64,000 nt of DNA from Niabella sp. (GTDB lineage Bacteria; Bacteroidota; Bacteroidia; Chitinophagales; Chitinophagaceae): NCBI GenBank assembly GCA_017744795.1, contig JAGIAQ010000011.1, forward strand, positions 1 to 64,000. Direction: 5' to 3'. Shown one piece after another: positions 53,261-61,550 of this stretch (its first letter is position 1; each line of letters opens with the position of its first letter). The position numbers and the translations under genes are program-made. The notes under the pieces were generated by a model. The model was not told where the DNA came from. It saw nothing but the letters and a program-made list of their open reading frames with translations, and did no database searches.

Positions 53261-54952
53261 CTAATAGAACAATGTGTACAGCGCCACCAGGATACCGCAG
53301 ATGATCAGTGCGCCCACCAAAAATCCAGAATTTACTTTAAACATCTTCGTATCTACTTCCAGACCGTGAGGCTGCACGCCTTTGGCCGTCTCGATCCTGG
53401 AAATAATGTACATGCCGATGATGCACAGGACAAATACGATCCCCATCCGGTCCAGGAAAGGAATTTCATAAACGCCGCTGGCATTGGGAACAGAAAAACC
53501 AATAGGCGAAAGGAACTGCAGGTTCATGACGCCGGGCAGGAACTTCAACAATACAGAGAATATGAATCCGCCGATAGTCGCAAACAACGCCGCCGAAGAA
53601 GTGGTTCGCTTCCAGAAAAATCCTAAAAGGAACATGGCAAAAATACCCGGCGACACAAAACCGGTGTATTCCTGAATAAACTGGAACCCGCCTTTTTTAT
53701 CGATCCCCAAAAACGGGGAAATGATAATGGCCAGGATCATGGCCACCACGATAGTGATTCGCCCGATGCCCACCAGCTGCTTCTCCGAAGCATTGGCATT
53801 AATGCGTTTTTGATAAATATCCAGTGTAAAGATGGTAGAGATACTGTTAATTTTACCCGCCAGCGAAGCCACAATGGCCGCGGTAAGCGCCGCAAAAGCC
53901 AAACCTTTTAACCCGGCCGGCAGCAGGTTCAGTAATACAGGGTACGCCCTGTCAGGATTCATTTCCCCCTGATCCAGCATTTGGGCATGAAAATCCACCC
54001 CGGCTACAACCCCCTCCTTATGCAAAATATAAGCAGCAATGCCCGGGATCACCACAATGAGGGGCATTAATAATTTGAGAAATCCGGCAAATAACAAACC
54101 CGAACGCGCGGTTTTCAGATCCGCGCCCAACGCCCGCTGGGTGATATACTGGTTACAGCCCCAGTAATTCAGGTTTACGATCCACATACCACCCAATAAT
54201 ACCGTCAGCCCCGGCAAGTCCAGATAATTGGGATTATCCCGCTTTATGATCATATGAAAATGGTCGTCCGCCTTGGCTTTTAAGGTACCCAAAGCGCTCA
54301 TGATACCGTCCAGCTTAAAATGTTCCGCCACCATGGACAGGGCCAGGTAGGTAGTGGCCAAACCGCCCAATATCAGGAAGAATACCTGTATTACATCCGT
54401 ATAACCAATCACCTTCATACCACCCAGTGCAATTACCAATGCGAACAGGGCCAGCATCGACATACATACCCAAAAATTAATGCCGGAAATGGTGCTTACC
54501 GCCAATGCCCCCAGGAACAATATGGACGTAAGGTTTACCACAACATATAATAACAGCCAGAACACCGCCATGATCATTGCCACGGTTCCATTATACCGCT
54601 GGTTCAGGAATTGCGGCATGGTGTAGATCTTATTCTTTAAATACACGGGCATAAAGAAAACAGCCACGATCACCAGCGTGGCCGCAGCCATCCACTCGTA
54701 GGTAGAAATAGCCAGACCGATCTTAAAACCACTACCGCTCATACCAATAAACTGCTCGGCAGAAATATTGGAGGCGATCAGCGAAGCGCCGATAGCCCAC
54801 CAGGTAAGCGACCCTTCGGCAAGAAAATAATCATGGGATGCGGAAACCGAAGCCTGTTTCTTTTTCCTGTACACCCAATAGCCGTAGGAGGCTACAATGA
54901 AAAAATAGATAGCAAAAACGATATAATCCGATACAGCTAACTGATTGTTCAT
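53261..54952 (-). CDS. SGLT-type sodium/sugar symporter (SSS family)
   Basis: A 563-residue inner-membrane protein with about 14 hydrophobic spans and no signal peptide. The first span follows NQLAVSDYIVFAIYFFIVAS. GSLTWWAIGASLIASNISAE and QFIGMSGSGFKIG form the sodium and sugar site of the solute:sodium symporter family, similar in layout to the Vibrio galactose transporter. GLKGLAFAALTAAIVASLAGKINSISTIFTLDIYQK is the conserved helix-8 region. It is the last gene of the ara block, 75 bp after araA, with a 21-bp perfect palindrome in between. L-arabinose is the probable substrate by context; related proteins also carry galactose, glucose and xylose. Confidence 0.93.
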   Translation of the reverse strand: MNNQLAVSDYIVFAIYFFIVASYGYWVYRKKKQASVSASHDYFLAEGSLTWWAIGASLIASNISAEQFIGMSGSGFKIGLAISTYEWMAAATLVIVAVFFMPVYLKNKIYTMPQFLNQRYNGTVAMIMAVFWLLLYVVVNLTSILFLGALAVSTISGINFWVCMSMLALFALVIALGGMKVIGYTDVIQVFFLILGGLATTYLALSMVAEHFKLDGIMSALGTLKAKADDHFHMIIKRDNPNYLDLPGLTVLLGGMWIVNLNYWGCNQYITQRALGADLKTARSGLLFAGFLKLLMPLIVVIPGIAAYILHKEGVVAGVDFHAQMLDQGEMNPDRAYPVLLNLLPAGLKGLAFAALTAAIVASLAGKINSISTIFTLDIYQKRINANASEKQLVGIGRITIVVAMILAIIISPFLGIDKKGGFQFIQEYTGFVSPGIFAMFLLGFFWKRTTSSAALFATIGGFIFSVLLKFLPGVMNLQFLSPIGFSVPNASGVYEIPFLDRMGIVFVLCIIGMYIISRIETAKGVQPHGLEVDTKMFKVNSGFLVGALIICGILVALYTLFY

Positions 54953-54986
54953 ATGTCTGCAATAATTAAATGTTGTTTAATAATTT

Positions 54987-55007
54987 CGCTAATATAATAT
55001 ATTAGCG
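54987..55007. promoter_or_regulatory. 21-bp perfect palindrome upstream of the symporter gene
   Basis: CGCTAATATA-A-TATATTAGCG has perfect 10-bp arms around a single central A at 54997. It lies between the araA stop and the symporter ATG, about 45 bp from the latter. It is too AT-rich for a good terminator, has no T-run, and has the shape of a dimeric-repressor operator. Confidence 0.55.
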
Positions 55008-55027
55008 CTATCTATTTATTATAATGT

Positions 55028-56530
55028 TTAACTTTTATTCAACTGGTAGTACACATCGCTCCAGCGCAGCTCATTTTTAAAATGATACAGCTCGGTATTC
55101 TTATTAATGAGCGTAAACTCTATACCAGCTATTGTAGCAAAATCTTCCAGATGTTCTGCCGTGAGATTTTGTGAATAACAGGTATGGTGCGCACCGCCGG
55201 CCAGGATCCAGGCAGCACAGCCCGTATTCATATCCGGCAGGGGCTTCCACAACACCCTTGCTACGGGCAATTTGGGAAGGTTGTGCATCGGCGCCACAGC
55301 TTCCACTTCGTTTACCAACAAACGGAACCGGTTGCCCATATCCATCAGCGATGCGTTCAGCGCATTTCCGGAGGCTACATTAAATACCAGGCGCACAGGA
55401 TCTTCCTTGCCGCCAATGCCCAGCGGATGTATCTCACAGGACGGTTTCTTCAGGGCAATGCTCGGGCAAATCTCCAGCATATGAGATCCTAATACCAGCG
55501 GATCCTGCGGATCAAAATGGTAGGTGTAATCTTCCATGAACGAATTGCCGCCTTTTAACCCTGTTGCCATGGATTTCATCGCGCGCACCAATGCAGCCGT
55601 TTTCCAATCACCCTCACCCGCAAAGCCATATCCCTTCTGCATTAACCGCTGCGAGGCAATGCCTGGCAATTGCTTCATACCCTGCAGATCTTCAAACGTA
55701 TCGGAAAAGCCTTTAAAACCGCCCTGCTCCAGGAATGCGGTCATCCCCAGTTCAATACGGGCAGCATCTCTTAAAGACTGATATTGGGCACCGTCCTGTT
55801 TTAATGCGCCAACTACTTCATAGGTATCAAAATATTCCTGCACCAGACGGTCTGTTTCTGCATCCGATACCTGGTTGATCACCGCCACCAGGTCGCCGAT
55901 ACCATAGGTGTTAACACTGTAGCCGAACTTCAATTCCGCTTCTACTTTATCACCATCTGTTACCGCTACGTAGCGCATATTGTCGCCAAAGCGCACAAAT
56001 TTAGCGCCCTGCCAATCGTTCCAGCCAATGGCAGCGCGGCTCCAGGTCGCTATTCTTTCTAAAACTTTTTCATCCTTCCAATGCCCCACTACTACTTTAC
56101 GCTGCTTGTTCATGCGGCTGAGCATAAATCCAAATTCCCGGTCGCCGTGGGCGGATTGATTGGTATTCATAAAATCCATATCAATGCTGTCCCAGGGAAT
56201 ATCGCGGTTAAACTGGGTATGAAACTGCAACAAGGGTTTATGCAGGATCTTCAGCCCGTTGATCCACATTTTAGCGGGAGAGAACGTATGCATCCAGGCA
56301 ATAACGCCGATGCAGGAACTGCTGTAATTTGCTGCAGCCATTGTTTGATAAATTTCTTCCGTGCTTTTCACGGTTTCCTTCCAGATGATCTTGACCGGTA
56401 TTTTTGAAGTACCGTTGATATAGTTCACGATTTCCTGAGAATGCGCAGCCACTTCATTTAGTGTTTCTGCGCCATACAAATTCTGACTGCCGGTAACAAA
56501 CCACAATTCCAGTTCTTTTATATCATTCAT
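55028..56530 (-). CDS. araA: L-arabinose isomerase
   Basis: AraA converts L-arabinose to L-ribulose with a manganese ion. The 500-residue length equals the Escherichia coli enzyme. Visible family features are [20 protein letters not shown] at the start, [69 protein letters not shown] around the first catalytic Glu, [20 protein letters not shown] with the second Glu, SHMLEICPS with a metal His, and the late [18 protein letters not shown] containing the second metal His. Cytoplasmic. It is the third step-gene of the block, 40 bp after araD. Confidence 0.98.
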   Translation of the reverse strand: MNDIKELELWFVTGSQNLYGAETLNEVAAHSQEIVNYINGTSKIPVKIIWKETVKSTEEIYQTMAAANYSSSCIGVIAWMHTFSPAKMWINGLKILHKPLLQFHTQFNRDIPWDSIDMDFMNTNQSAHGDREFGFMLSRMNKQRKVVVGHWKDEKVLERIATWSRAAIGWNDWQGAKFVRFGDNMRYVAVTDGDKVEAELKFGYSVNTYGIGDLVAVINQVSDAETDRLVQEYFDTYEVVGALKQDGAQYQSLRDAARIELGMTAFLEQGGFKGFSDTFEDLQGMKQLPGIASQRLMQKGYGFAGEGDWKTAALVRAMKSMATGLKGGNSFMEDYTYHFDPQDPLVLGSHMLEICPSIALKKPSCEIHPLGIGGKEDPVRLVFNVASGNALNASLMDMGNRFRLLVNEVEAVAPMHNLPKLPVARVLWKPLPDMNTGCAAWILAGGAHHTCYSQNLTAEHLEDFATIAGIEFTLINKNTELYHFKNELRWSDVYYQLNKS

Positions 56531-56570
56531 GTATATTGATTTTTTTATTAATTAGGTGTGCGAATATTTT

Positions 56571-57269
56571 TTAAGATTGCCCGTAATAGCTGTCAGGCCC
56601 ATGTTTGCGCTGATAATGCTTATCCATTAAAGCTTGTTTCAACCGCTGCGCCTGCGGGTTTATCTGCAGGGTGAGGTAAGCCATTTTTGCCACCTGCTCC
56701 AGCACGGCGCTGTTATGTATCGCCTTATGCGCATTTTTGCCCCAGGTAAACGGAGCATGGTTGCCCACCAGGATCATTTCTACTTCATTATGGTCGAGCT
56801 GGTGCTCTTTAAAATGATTGATGATCTGGAAGCCGGTTTGTACCTCATAATTTCCTTTGATCATTTCATCGCTCATGGGCAGGGCACAGGGGATATTGGC
56901 GATATTATAATCGGCATGAGTGGTACCAAAAATGGGAATATCTTTTTGCGCCTGCGCCCAGGAAGTGGCATAGGTAGAATGGGTATGCACAATACCACCG
57001 ATCTCTTTCCAATGCTTGTATAATACCGCATGGGTCTGCGTATCCGAACTGGGATTCAACTTTCCATCCACCGTTTTTCCGTCAAAGTCCACTACCACCA
57101 TTTTTTCCGGTGTCAGGTCCTCATAAGCCACCCCACTGGGTTTGATGGCAAACACGCCTTCTTTGCGATCTGCTTCGCTGGCATTGCCAAACGTAAATAA
57201 TACCAGGCCCAATTGCGGCAGCTGCATATTGGCCGCATAAGCCTTCTGACGAATTTCTTCAAATTGCAT
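56571..57269 (-). CDS. araD: L-ribulose-5-phosphate 4-epimerase
   Basis: AraD makes D-xylulose 5-phosphate, which enters the pentose phosphate pathway. The 232-residue class II aldolase-fold protein has the zinc histidines in GGIVHTHSTYATSWAQ and a later LVGNHAPFTWGKNAHKA, the substrate-phosphate loop GNASEADRKEGVFAIKPSGV, and FGTTHADYNIANIPCALPMS with the catalytic region. The C-terminus HYQRKHGPDSYYGQ is also characteristic. It begins two bases after the araB stop, so the two are co-translated. Confidence 0.98.
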   Translation of the reverse strand: MQFEEIRQKAYAANMQLPQLGLVLFTFGNASEADRKEGVFAIKPSGVAYEDLTPEKMVVVDFDGKTVDGKLNPSSDTQTHAVLYKHWKEIGGIVHTHSTYATSWAQAQKDIPIFGTTHADYNIANIPCALPMSDEMIKGNYEVQTGFQIINHFKEHQLDHNEVEMILVGNHAPFTWGKNAHKAIHNSAVLEQVAKMAYLTLQINPQAQRLKQALMDKHYQRKHGPDSYYGQS

Positions 57270-57271
57270 AA

Positions 57272-58942
57272 CTAAAAATTATTTGCTTCTAAAAACGCCC
57301 CGATCTGGTTATATCGTTGCATGCGTTTTGCATAGTATTCATGGCGCCCGGCATCGGGAACAAATTCCTGATCAAAACCCTGCCCCATAGCCTTCATGGC
57401 ATCTTCTACTTTTGGATAAATCCCGGCAACCGTTGCGGCAAACATCGCCGCGCCAATGGCACAGGTCTGCTCCGATTGGTGGATGCGGATCGGCATGCCC
57501 ATTACATCCGCCATCACCTGCATTATGTAGGGCGATTTCCGGGCAACGCCGCCAACACCGATCAGGCCCTTAATAGGAACCCCTTCTTCTTCAAAACGAT
57601 CCACGATGGCTTTAGCGCCAAAGCAGGTGGCTTCTACCAGGGCTTTAAAAATTTGGGGGGCGTTGCTTCCCAGGTCCAGCCCCGTCAAAGCCCCGTGCAG
57701 CAATTGGTTGGCATCAGGCGTTCTCCTGCCATTCAGCCAATCGATCGCATACAGATCATTTTCCTGCAAGGGCAATTGCGCAGCGGCTTCCGCCAGGGCG
57801 GGAATAATTTTAGCCACTATTTCATCACTAACCGCATCGGCCGTTGCGGCATCTATTTGTTTCGATTCATGGAGGAAGCGCAAGGGCCATGCCAGCAGGT
57901 TCTTAAACCAGGCATACACATCACCAAAGGCGCTCTGCCCCGCTTCCAGCCCGATCATTACCGGGATCACCGAACCCGTAACCTGTCCGCAGATCCCCTT
58001 TACGGTTTTATTATCCGCCAGATCTTCAGCAGGCACCACCAGCATATCGCAGGTAGAGGTGCCCATTACCTTGCTCAGATAATAGGGTTCAATCTGGCCG
58101 CCCACGGCGCCCATATGCGCGTCCATAGCGCCAATGCCAATAACTACCTCTTCCGGTACGCCTAATTTAGCAGCCCATTCCTTGCTGATAATACCGGCCG
58201 CCACATCGGCAGCAAAAGTTTCTTTGGGCAGCCGCTCTACAAAACCATCCAGCACCGGATCCAGCGTGGCAAAGAATTCATTGGGCGGAAAACCACCAAA
58301 GGTCTCTGACCAAAGGGCTTTGTGCCCTGCTGTACAAACCCCTCTTTTTAAATCAGACACGGCCCTGCCGCCGGTTAACAAAAAAGGGATCCAGTCTGCA
58401 TGTTCCACCCAGCTCGCCGCGGCATCTTTCACCGCCGCATCGGTTTTAAAAATATGCAGCAGTTTTGCCCAGTACCATTCACTGGAATAAACGCCGCCTA
58501 CATATTGTAAGTAATCTGTATCAAATTTTTTTGCATGTGTGTTGATGGCACCTGCTTCCTGCGTGGAGGTATGATCTTTCCACAGGATAAACATCGCATT
58601 GGGGTTTTCCTTAAATGCTTCTGTTAAAGCCAGCGGTGTGCCCGCACCGTCTACAGCTACCGGTGATGATCCGGTAGTATCTACCGATATGCTTTTGATC
58701 TGCGCCGCAACCACAGGTCCGGCTTGTTTAACGCAATCTTTAATAGTAGCCTCCAGCCCTTCAATATAATCCAGCGGGTGCTGCCGGAACTGCTTTTTTG
58801 CAGGATCGCAGTACAACCCTTTTTTCCACCGGGGGTAATAAAAAACGGAAGCAGCGATTTCCTGTCCGTTCAAGGCGTTCACAATCACAGAGCGAACCGA
58901 ATCAGTTCCATAATCCACTCCTACTACATATGCTTCTTTCAT
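57272..58942 (-). CDS. araB: ribulokinase
   Basis: AraB phosphorylates L-ribulose. The 556-residue FGGY-family kinase starts at ATG 58942 (MKEAYVVGVDYGTDSVRSV, the phosphate 1 loop); four more residues would be added by an upstream in-frame ATG at 58954. KSISVDTTGSSPVAVDGAG, NAMFILWKDHTSTQEAGAIN, VIGIGAMDAHMGAVGGQIEP and the adenosine loop region GLIGVGGVARKSPYIMQVMADVMG are family landmarks. It is close in length to the Escherichia coli protein. A 25-bp palindrome lies just upstream at 58985-59009, between the HAD gene and araB, which suggests a repressible start of the araBDA-symporter segment. Confidence 0.97.
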   Translation of the reverse strand: MKEAYVVGVDYGTDSVRSVIVNALNGQEIAASVFYYPRWKKGLYCDPAKKQFRQHPLDYIEGLEATIKDCVKQAGPVVAAQIKSISVDTTGSSPVAVDGAGTPLALTEAFKENPNAMFILWKDHTSTQEAGAINTHAKKFDTDYLQYVGGVYSSEWYWAKLLHIFKTDAAVKDAAASWVEHADWIPFLLTGGRAVSDLKRGVCTAGHKALWSETFGGFPPNEFFATLDPVLDGFVERLPKETFAADVAAGIISKEWAAKLGVPEEVVIGIGAMDAHMGAVGGQIEPYYLSKVMGTSTCDMLVVPAEDLADNKTVKGICGQVTGSVIPVMIGLEAGQSAFGDVYAWFKNLLAWPLRFLHESKQIDAATADAVSDEIVAKIIPALAEAAAQLPLQENDLYAIDWLNGRRTPDANQLLHGALTGLDLGSNAPQIFKALVEATCFGAKAIVDRFEEEGVPIKGLIGVGGVARKSPYIMQVMADVMGMPIRIHQSEQTCAIGAAMFAATVAGIYPKVEDAMKAMGQGFDQEFVPDAGRHEYYAKRMQRYNQIGAFLEANNF

Positions 58943-58984
58943 TTGACGATGCACGTTTAGACGTTAAAAATACGATTTATTCAT

Positions 58985-59009
58985 AATAATTGTAAAAATT
59001 ACAATTATT
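58985..59009. promoter_or_regulatory. 25-bp palindrome upstream of araB
   Basis: AATAATTGTAA and TTACAATTATT are perfect 11-bp arms around AAA. The site lies directly after the HAD stop (59011) and 43 bp before the araB ATG. A possible minus-strand -7 element TATTTTG (59015-59021) sits next to it, so a bound protein would cover the start of transcription. Confidence 0.55.
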
Positions 59010-59010
59010 T

Positions 59011-59670
59011 TTAACAAAATAGACTGTTGAGTTCAGGATCGGTGAAATCCCGGATAAAGAAACGCACATTTCGCAGATGGCTGAACGCTGCCGGCTGATG
59101 GCCCGTGGTGACCACTACGGCATCCATACCTGCATGCTGCGCGGCTTCCACGCCTTTGGGCACATCCTCAAACACCAGGCACTCCTCCGGTGGCAACTGC
59201 AGTGCTGCTGCGCATTTCAAAAACGTTTCGGGATTGGGTTTGCTTAAAACCACGTCGTCTGCCGTAATGATCGCGGAAAAATAGTGCCTCAGGGGTAGGT
59301 TATCGACCACAAAATCCACATTAAAAGGAATGGCGGCGGTGCCGATGGCCATTGCGATATGTTGCGCTTTTGCGCTCTCCAAAAACCCGGTGATGCCGTC
59401 AATGCCGCGGAGGTGCGGTAAAAATTCAGCCTGGTAGATTTGTTCTTTCCGGACAGAAATCTGCTGTTTTTCTGTTTCAGAAAATCGTTCGGAGCCAAAA
59501 ATGCGGTCCAATACTTCACTGTTTTTCCCATACATTTCCCGGGCTACTGCATCAAGGGAGAGGGAGGCTCCCAGTTCTTCGTTCAGGATTTTATGCCATG
59601 CGTTGGCATGAAAGGGCATGTCATCAATAATCGTTCCGTTCAGATCAAAAATAAATCCTTTGTATTGCAT
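59011..59670 (-). CDS. HAD-superfamily hydrolase (beta-phosphoglucomutase-like), motif I variant
   Basis: A 219-residue cytoplasmic HAD protein with a helical cap. Motif I is FDLNGTIID: the nucleophile Asp9 is present, but the second acid (normally Asp, the general acid/base) is Asn11. Motif II is AIGTAAIPF, motif III ISKPNPET-like (VVLSKPNPETFLKCA) with the conserved Lys, and motif IV is CLVFEDVPKGVEAAQHAGM. Cap residues HANAWHKILNEELG and LRGIDGITGFLESAKAQHIA fit the phosphatase/phosphomutase subgroup. It precedes araB in the same direction, so it could remove phosphate from toxic sugar phosphates of arabinose metabolism. The Asn raises doubt about normal catalysis. Confidence 0.88.
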   Translation of the reverse strand: MQYKGFIFDLNGTIIDDMPFHANAWHKILNEELGASLSLDAVAREMYGKNSEVLDRIFGSERFSETEKQQISVRKEQIYQAEFLPHLRGIDGITGFLESAKAQHIAMAIGTAAIPFNVDFVVDNLPLRHYFSAIITADDVVLSKPNPETFLKCAAALQLPPEECLVFEDVPKGVEAAQHAGMDAVVVTTGHQPAAFSHLRNVRFFIRDFTDPELNSLFC

Positions 59671-59907
59671 TCGCTTATTGGTTTAAGCCGGGAAATTACT
59701 GAGAAATGAACGGTTTCGCGTTGCTTAATTTATAAGGAGGTTAAGCGATTTGTGAGGTCTTCAATGTTGCACGCAAAGACGCAAGGCTCGCTATATTTCC
59801 CGCGGCGACACAGCGAAGCAATGGCGCGGCGCAATGTTCCCTACAATTATTCAGCGGGGAAGGCGGTAAGTTAAAGATAGCAGCTTCAACATCCGCTTAA
59901 AAATTCT

Positions 59908-59936
59908 GTGTAAATCTGCGGAATCCGTGAGATACA
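59908..59936. repeat. short dispersed repeat, copy 2
   Basis: TTCTGTGTAAATCTGCGGAA followed by TCCGTGAG matches the inverted copy at 39325-39355 at about 23 of 28 positions. Confidence 0.5.
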
Positions 59937-59947
59937 TAGCTAATATC

Positions 59948-60008
59948 CGGCCGGGAAGACAGTGAGACGGTAAGTCAGAGCAATATCTTCCCGCATTTCC
60001 GACTTCCC
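59948..60008. repeat. 62-bp dispersed repeat, copy B
   Basis: It begins CGGCCGGGAAG and ends TTTCCGACTTCCC. It is the reverse-complement partner of 24850-24911, at about 85 percent identity over the whole length, one base shorter. Confidence 0.7.
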
Positions 60009-60028
60009 GGCATTCATTTAAGCTAAAA

Positions 60029-61021
60029 TTAACGAAGCAGCCGGGCAGGTACCCCCATAGTGGTAAGCACCACGGGCTTTATAGAACCGTCTGCATTAAA
60101 ATACATCCGCTCAATACAGGTTTCCCGGGAATTGCCGTCTTTCTCCGTCAGCGGCCGGCGATGATACACGATATACCATTCATCTTTCCCCGGAATTTTT
60201 ATCACGGAGTGATGCCCCGCTCCCGTTGCTATTTTGGGATCTTGCTGCAATATTTTGCCCACTCGTTTAAATGGGCCTTCCGGCGTATCGGCCACGGCAT
60301 AAGCCACGCAATAGTCCGGGCCCGTCCATCCTCCTTCCGACCACATAAAATAATATTTTCCATTGCGGAGGAACATAACCGGCCCCTCCACATAACCCTG
60401 CGGCGTTATTTCTTTAAATATAGTGCCATCTTTAAATGGAATAAAACCGGTAAAATCATCTTTCAACCGTGCTATATTGCAATGCCGCCAGCCGCCGTAT
60501 ATTAAATAATAAGCCCCGTCCTTGTCCTTAAACACAAACTGATCAATGGGCTGTGCCCCATTGTAAAATTTATCAACAAGCGGTTTTCCCAAATAGTCTT
60601 TAAACGGGCCTTCCGGCCGGTTGGCTACCGCTACTCCGATGCCGCCTATTGCGCTGTCGTTCTGAATATCATTCGCTCCAAAAAACAGATAATACTTTTG
60701 CGCTTTCTTTACAATCGCCGGCGCCCATAAGGCGCGCTTTGCCCATTTCACATCAGCGGTGTCAATAACATGCGAATGCTTTTTCCAGTTTACCAGGTCG
60801 GTGGAGGAAAACGCATCCATGAAAACCTGTTTATTATAAGGAGCCGAATAAGTGGGATAGATCCAATAGGTGTTGCCAAACAACGCAGCTTCCGGATCGG
60901 CATACCATCCGGGAAACAAGGGATTGCCGGACATTTTCTTTTGCCCCTGGACGATGCTCCCCCAAAGACACAATACAATCAACACCCAAACTTTTGCTAT
61001 GCGTTCAAACAATCGAAACAT
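60029..61021 (-). CDS. GH43 family glycosidase, copy 4
   Basis: A 330-residue exported GH43 enzyme, signal peptide around KVWVLIVLCLWGSIVQGQ. The catalytic acids are Asp in GWYADPEAALFGN, Asp in AQPIDQFVFKDKDG and Glu in GYVEGPVMFLRNGKYYFMW. RALWAPAIVKKAQKYYLFFG and GAGHHSVIKIPGKDEWYIVYHRR complete the typical set. It stands apart from the GH43 trio, next to the ara block, and is followed by 99 bp without a clear promoter. Probable action is on arabinose- or xylose-containing oligosaccharides; the exact linkage is unknown. Confidence 0.9.
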   Translation of the reverse strand: MFRLFERIAKVWVLIVLCLWGSIVQGQKKMSGNPLFPGWYADPEAALFGNTYWIYPTYSAPYNKQVFMDAFSSTDLVNWKKHSHVIDTADVKWAKRALWAPAIVKKAQKYYLFFGANDIQNDSAIGGIGVAVANRPEGPFKDYLGKPLVDKFYNGAQPIDQFVFKDKDGAYYLIYGGWRHCNIARLKDDFTGFIPFKDGTIFKEITPQGYVEGPVMFLRNGKYYFMWSEGGWTGPDYCVAYAVADTPEGPFKRVGKILQQDPKIATGAGHHSVIKIPGKDEWYIVYHRRPLTEKDGNSRETCIERMYFNADGSIKPVVLTTMGVPARLLR

Positions 61022-61120
61022 TGATTTTTAGTTTAGAGCTCCCGCTGGCTTCGCAGGGGCACGCAGAAATTTTCAATTCATTTCAGCAAATTCCGCGCAT
61101 GCTGCGGGAGGTTTAAATTG

Positions 61121-61540
61121 CTATTTCAACAACCGGTCCGCAACAAAGGTAATAGCTGTTTTGCCATGCGGTGTAGGCATTCCCTCTTTATTCAGGTTCA
61201 CAAACACCAGCCGGTCGATCGTTAAGATCTGCTGATGATCCATCTTATTACGCACTTCACAGCGAAGCGTTAACGAAGTCCTGCCAAATTTTGATGCCAC
61301 AATTCCGATCTCAATAATATCTCCCTGTTTTGGGGAGGAGATGAAATTTATTTCAGAAATAAATTTAGTAACGATATGTGTGTTCTCCAGCTGAATGATC
61401 GCATACAAAGCCGCCTCTTCATCGATCCATTGCAACAAACGCCCCCCAAACAGAGATTGATTGGGATTCAGGTCTTCCGGCTTTACCCATTTACGGGTAT
61501 GAAAACGCATCTCGTTATCCAGTTCTGTTTGTTCGTCCAT
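61121..61540 (-). CDS. acyl-CoA thioesterase, hotdog fold (YciA-like)
   Basis: A 139-residue hotdog-fold thioesterase. NPNQSLFGGRLLQWIDEEAA holds the catalytic acidic residues of the acyl-CoA hydrolase family (Asn and Asp in the FGG...W.DE context), and INFISSPKQGDIIEIGIVAS and GRTSLTLRCEVRN form the central strands. It hydrolyses acyl-CoA esters in the cytoplasm; chain-length preference cannot be judged. It follows the DsbD-like gene by 10 bp and is probably cotranscribed. Confidence 0.9.
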   Translation of the reverse strand: MDEQTELDNEMRFHTRKWVKPEDLNPNQSLFGGRLLQWIDEEAALYAIIQLENTHIVTKFISEINFISSPKQGDIIEIGIVASKFGRTSLTLRCEVRNKMDHQQILTIDRLVFVNLNKEGMPTPHGKTAITFVADRLLK

Positions 61541-61550
61541 CTCAGATTAT

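Larger units (their letters stand above)
59671..60028. other. repeat-rich intergenic region between HAD and GH43 genes
   Basis: This 358-bp gap has no gene. It contains a CGCAAAGACGCAAGG-type segment near 59769-59787, the second copy of the short CTGTG/GTGAG repeat (59908-59936) and the second copy of the 62-bp repeat (59948-60008). It looks like an accumulation site for intergenic repeats. Confidence 0.6.

Noticed and set aside
57317-58165. 282-codon plus-strand open frame antisense to araB
   Set aside because: Entirely within a well supported araB; long antisense frames are expected from codon bias and no domain is visible.
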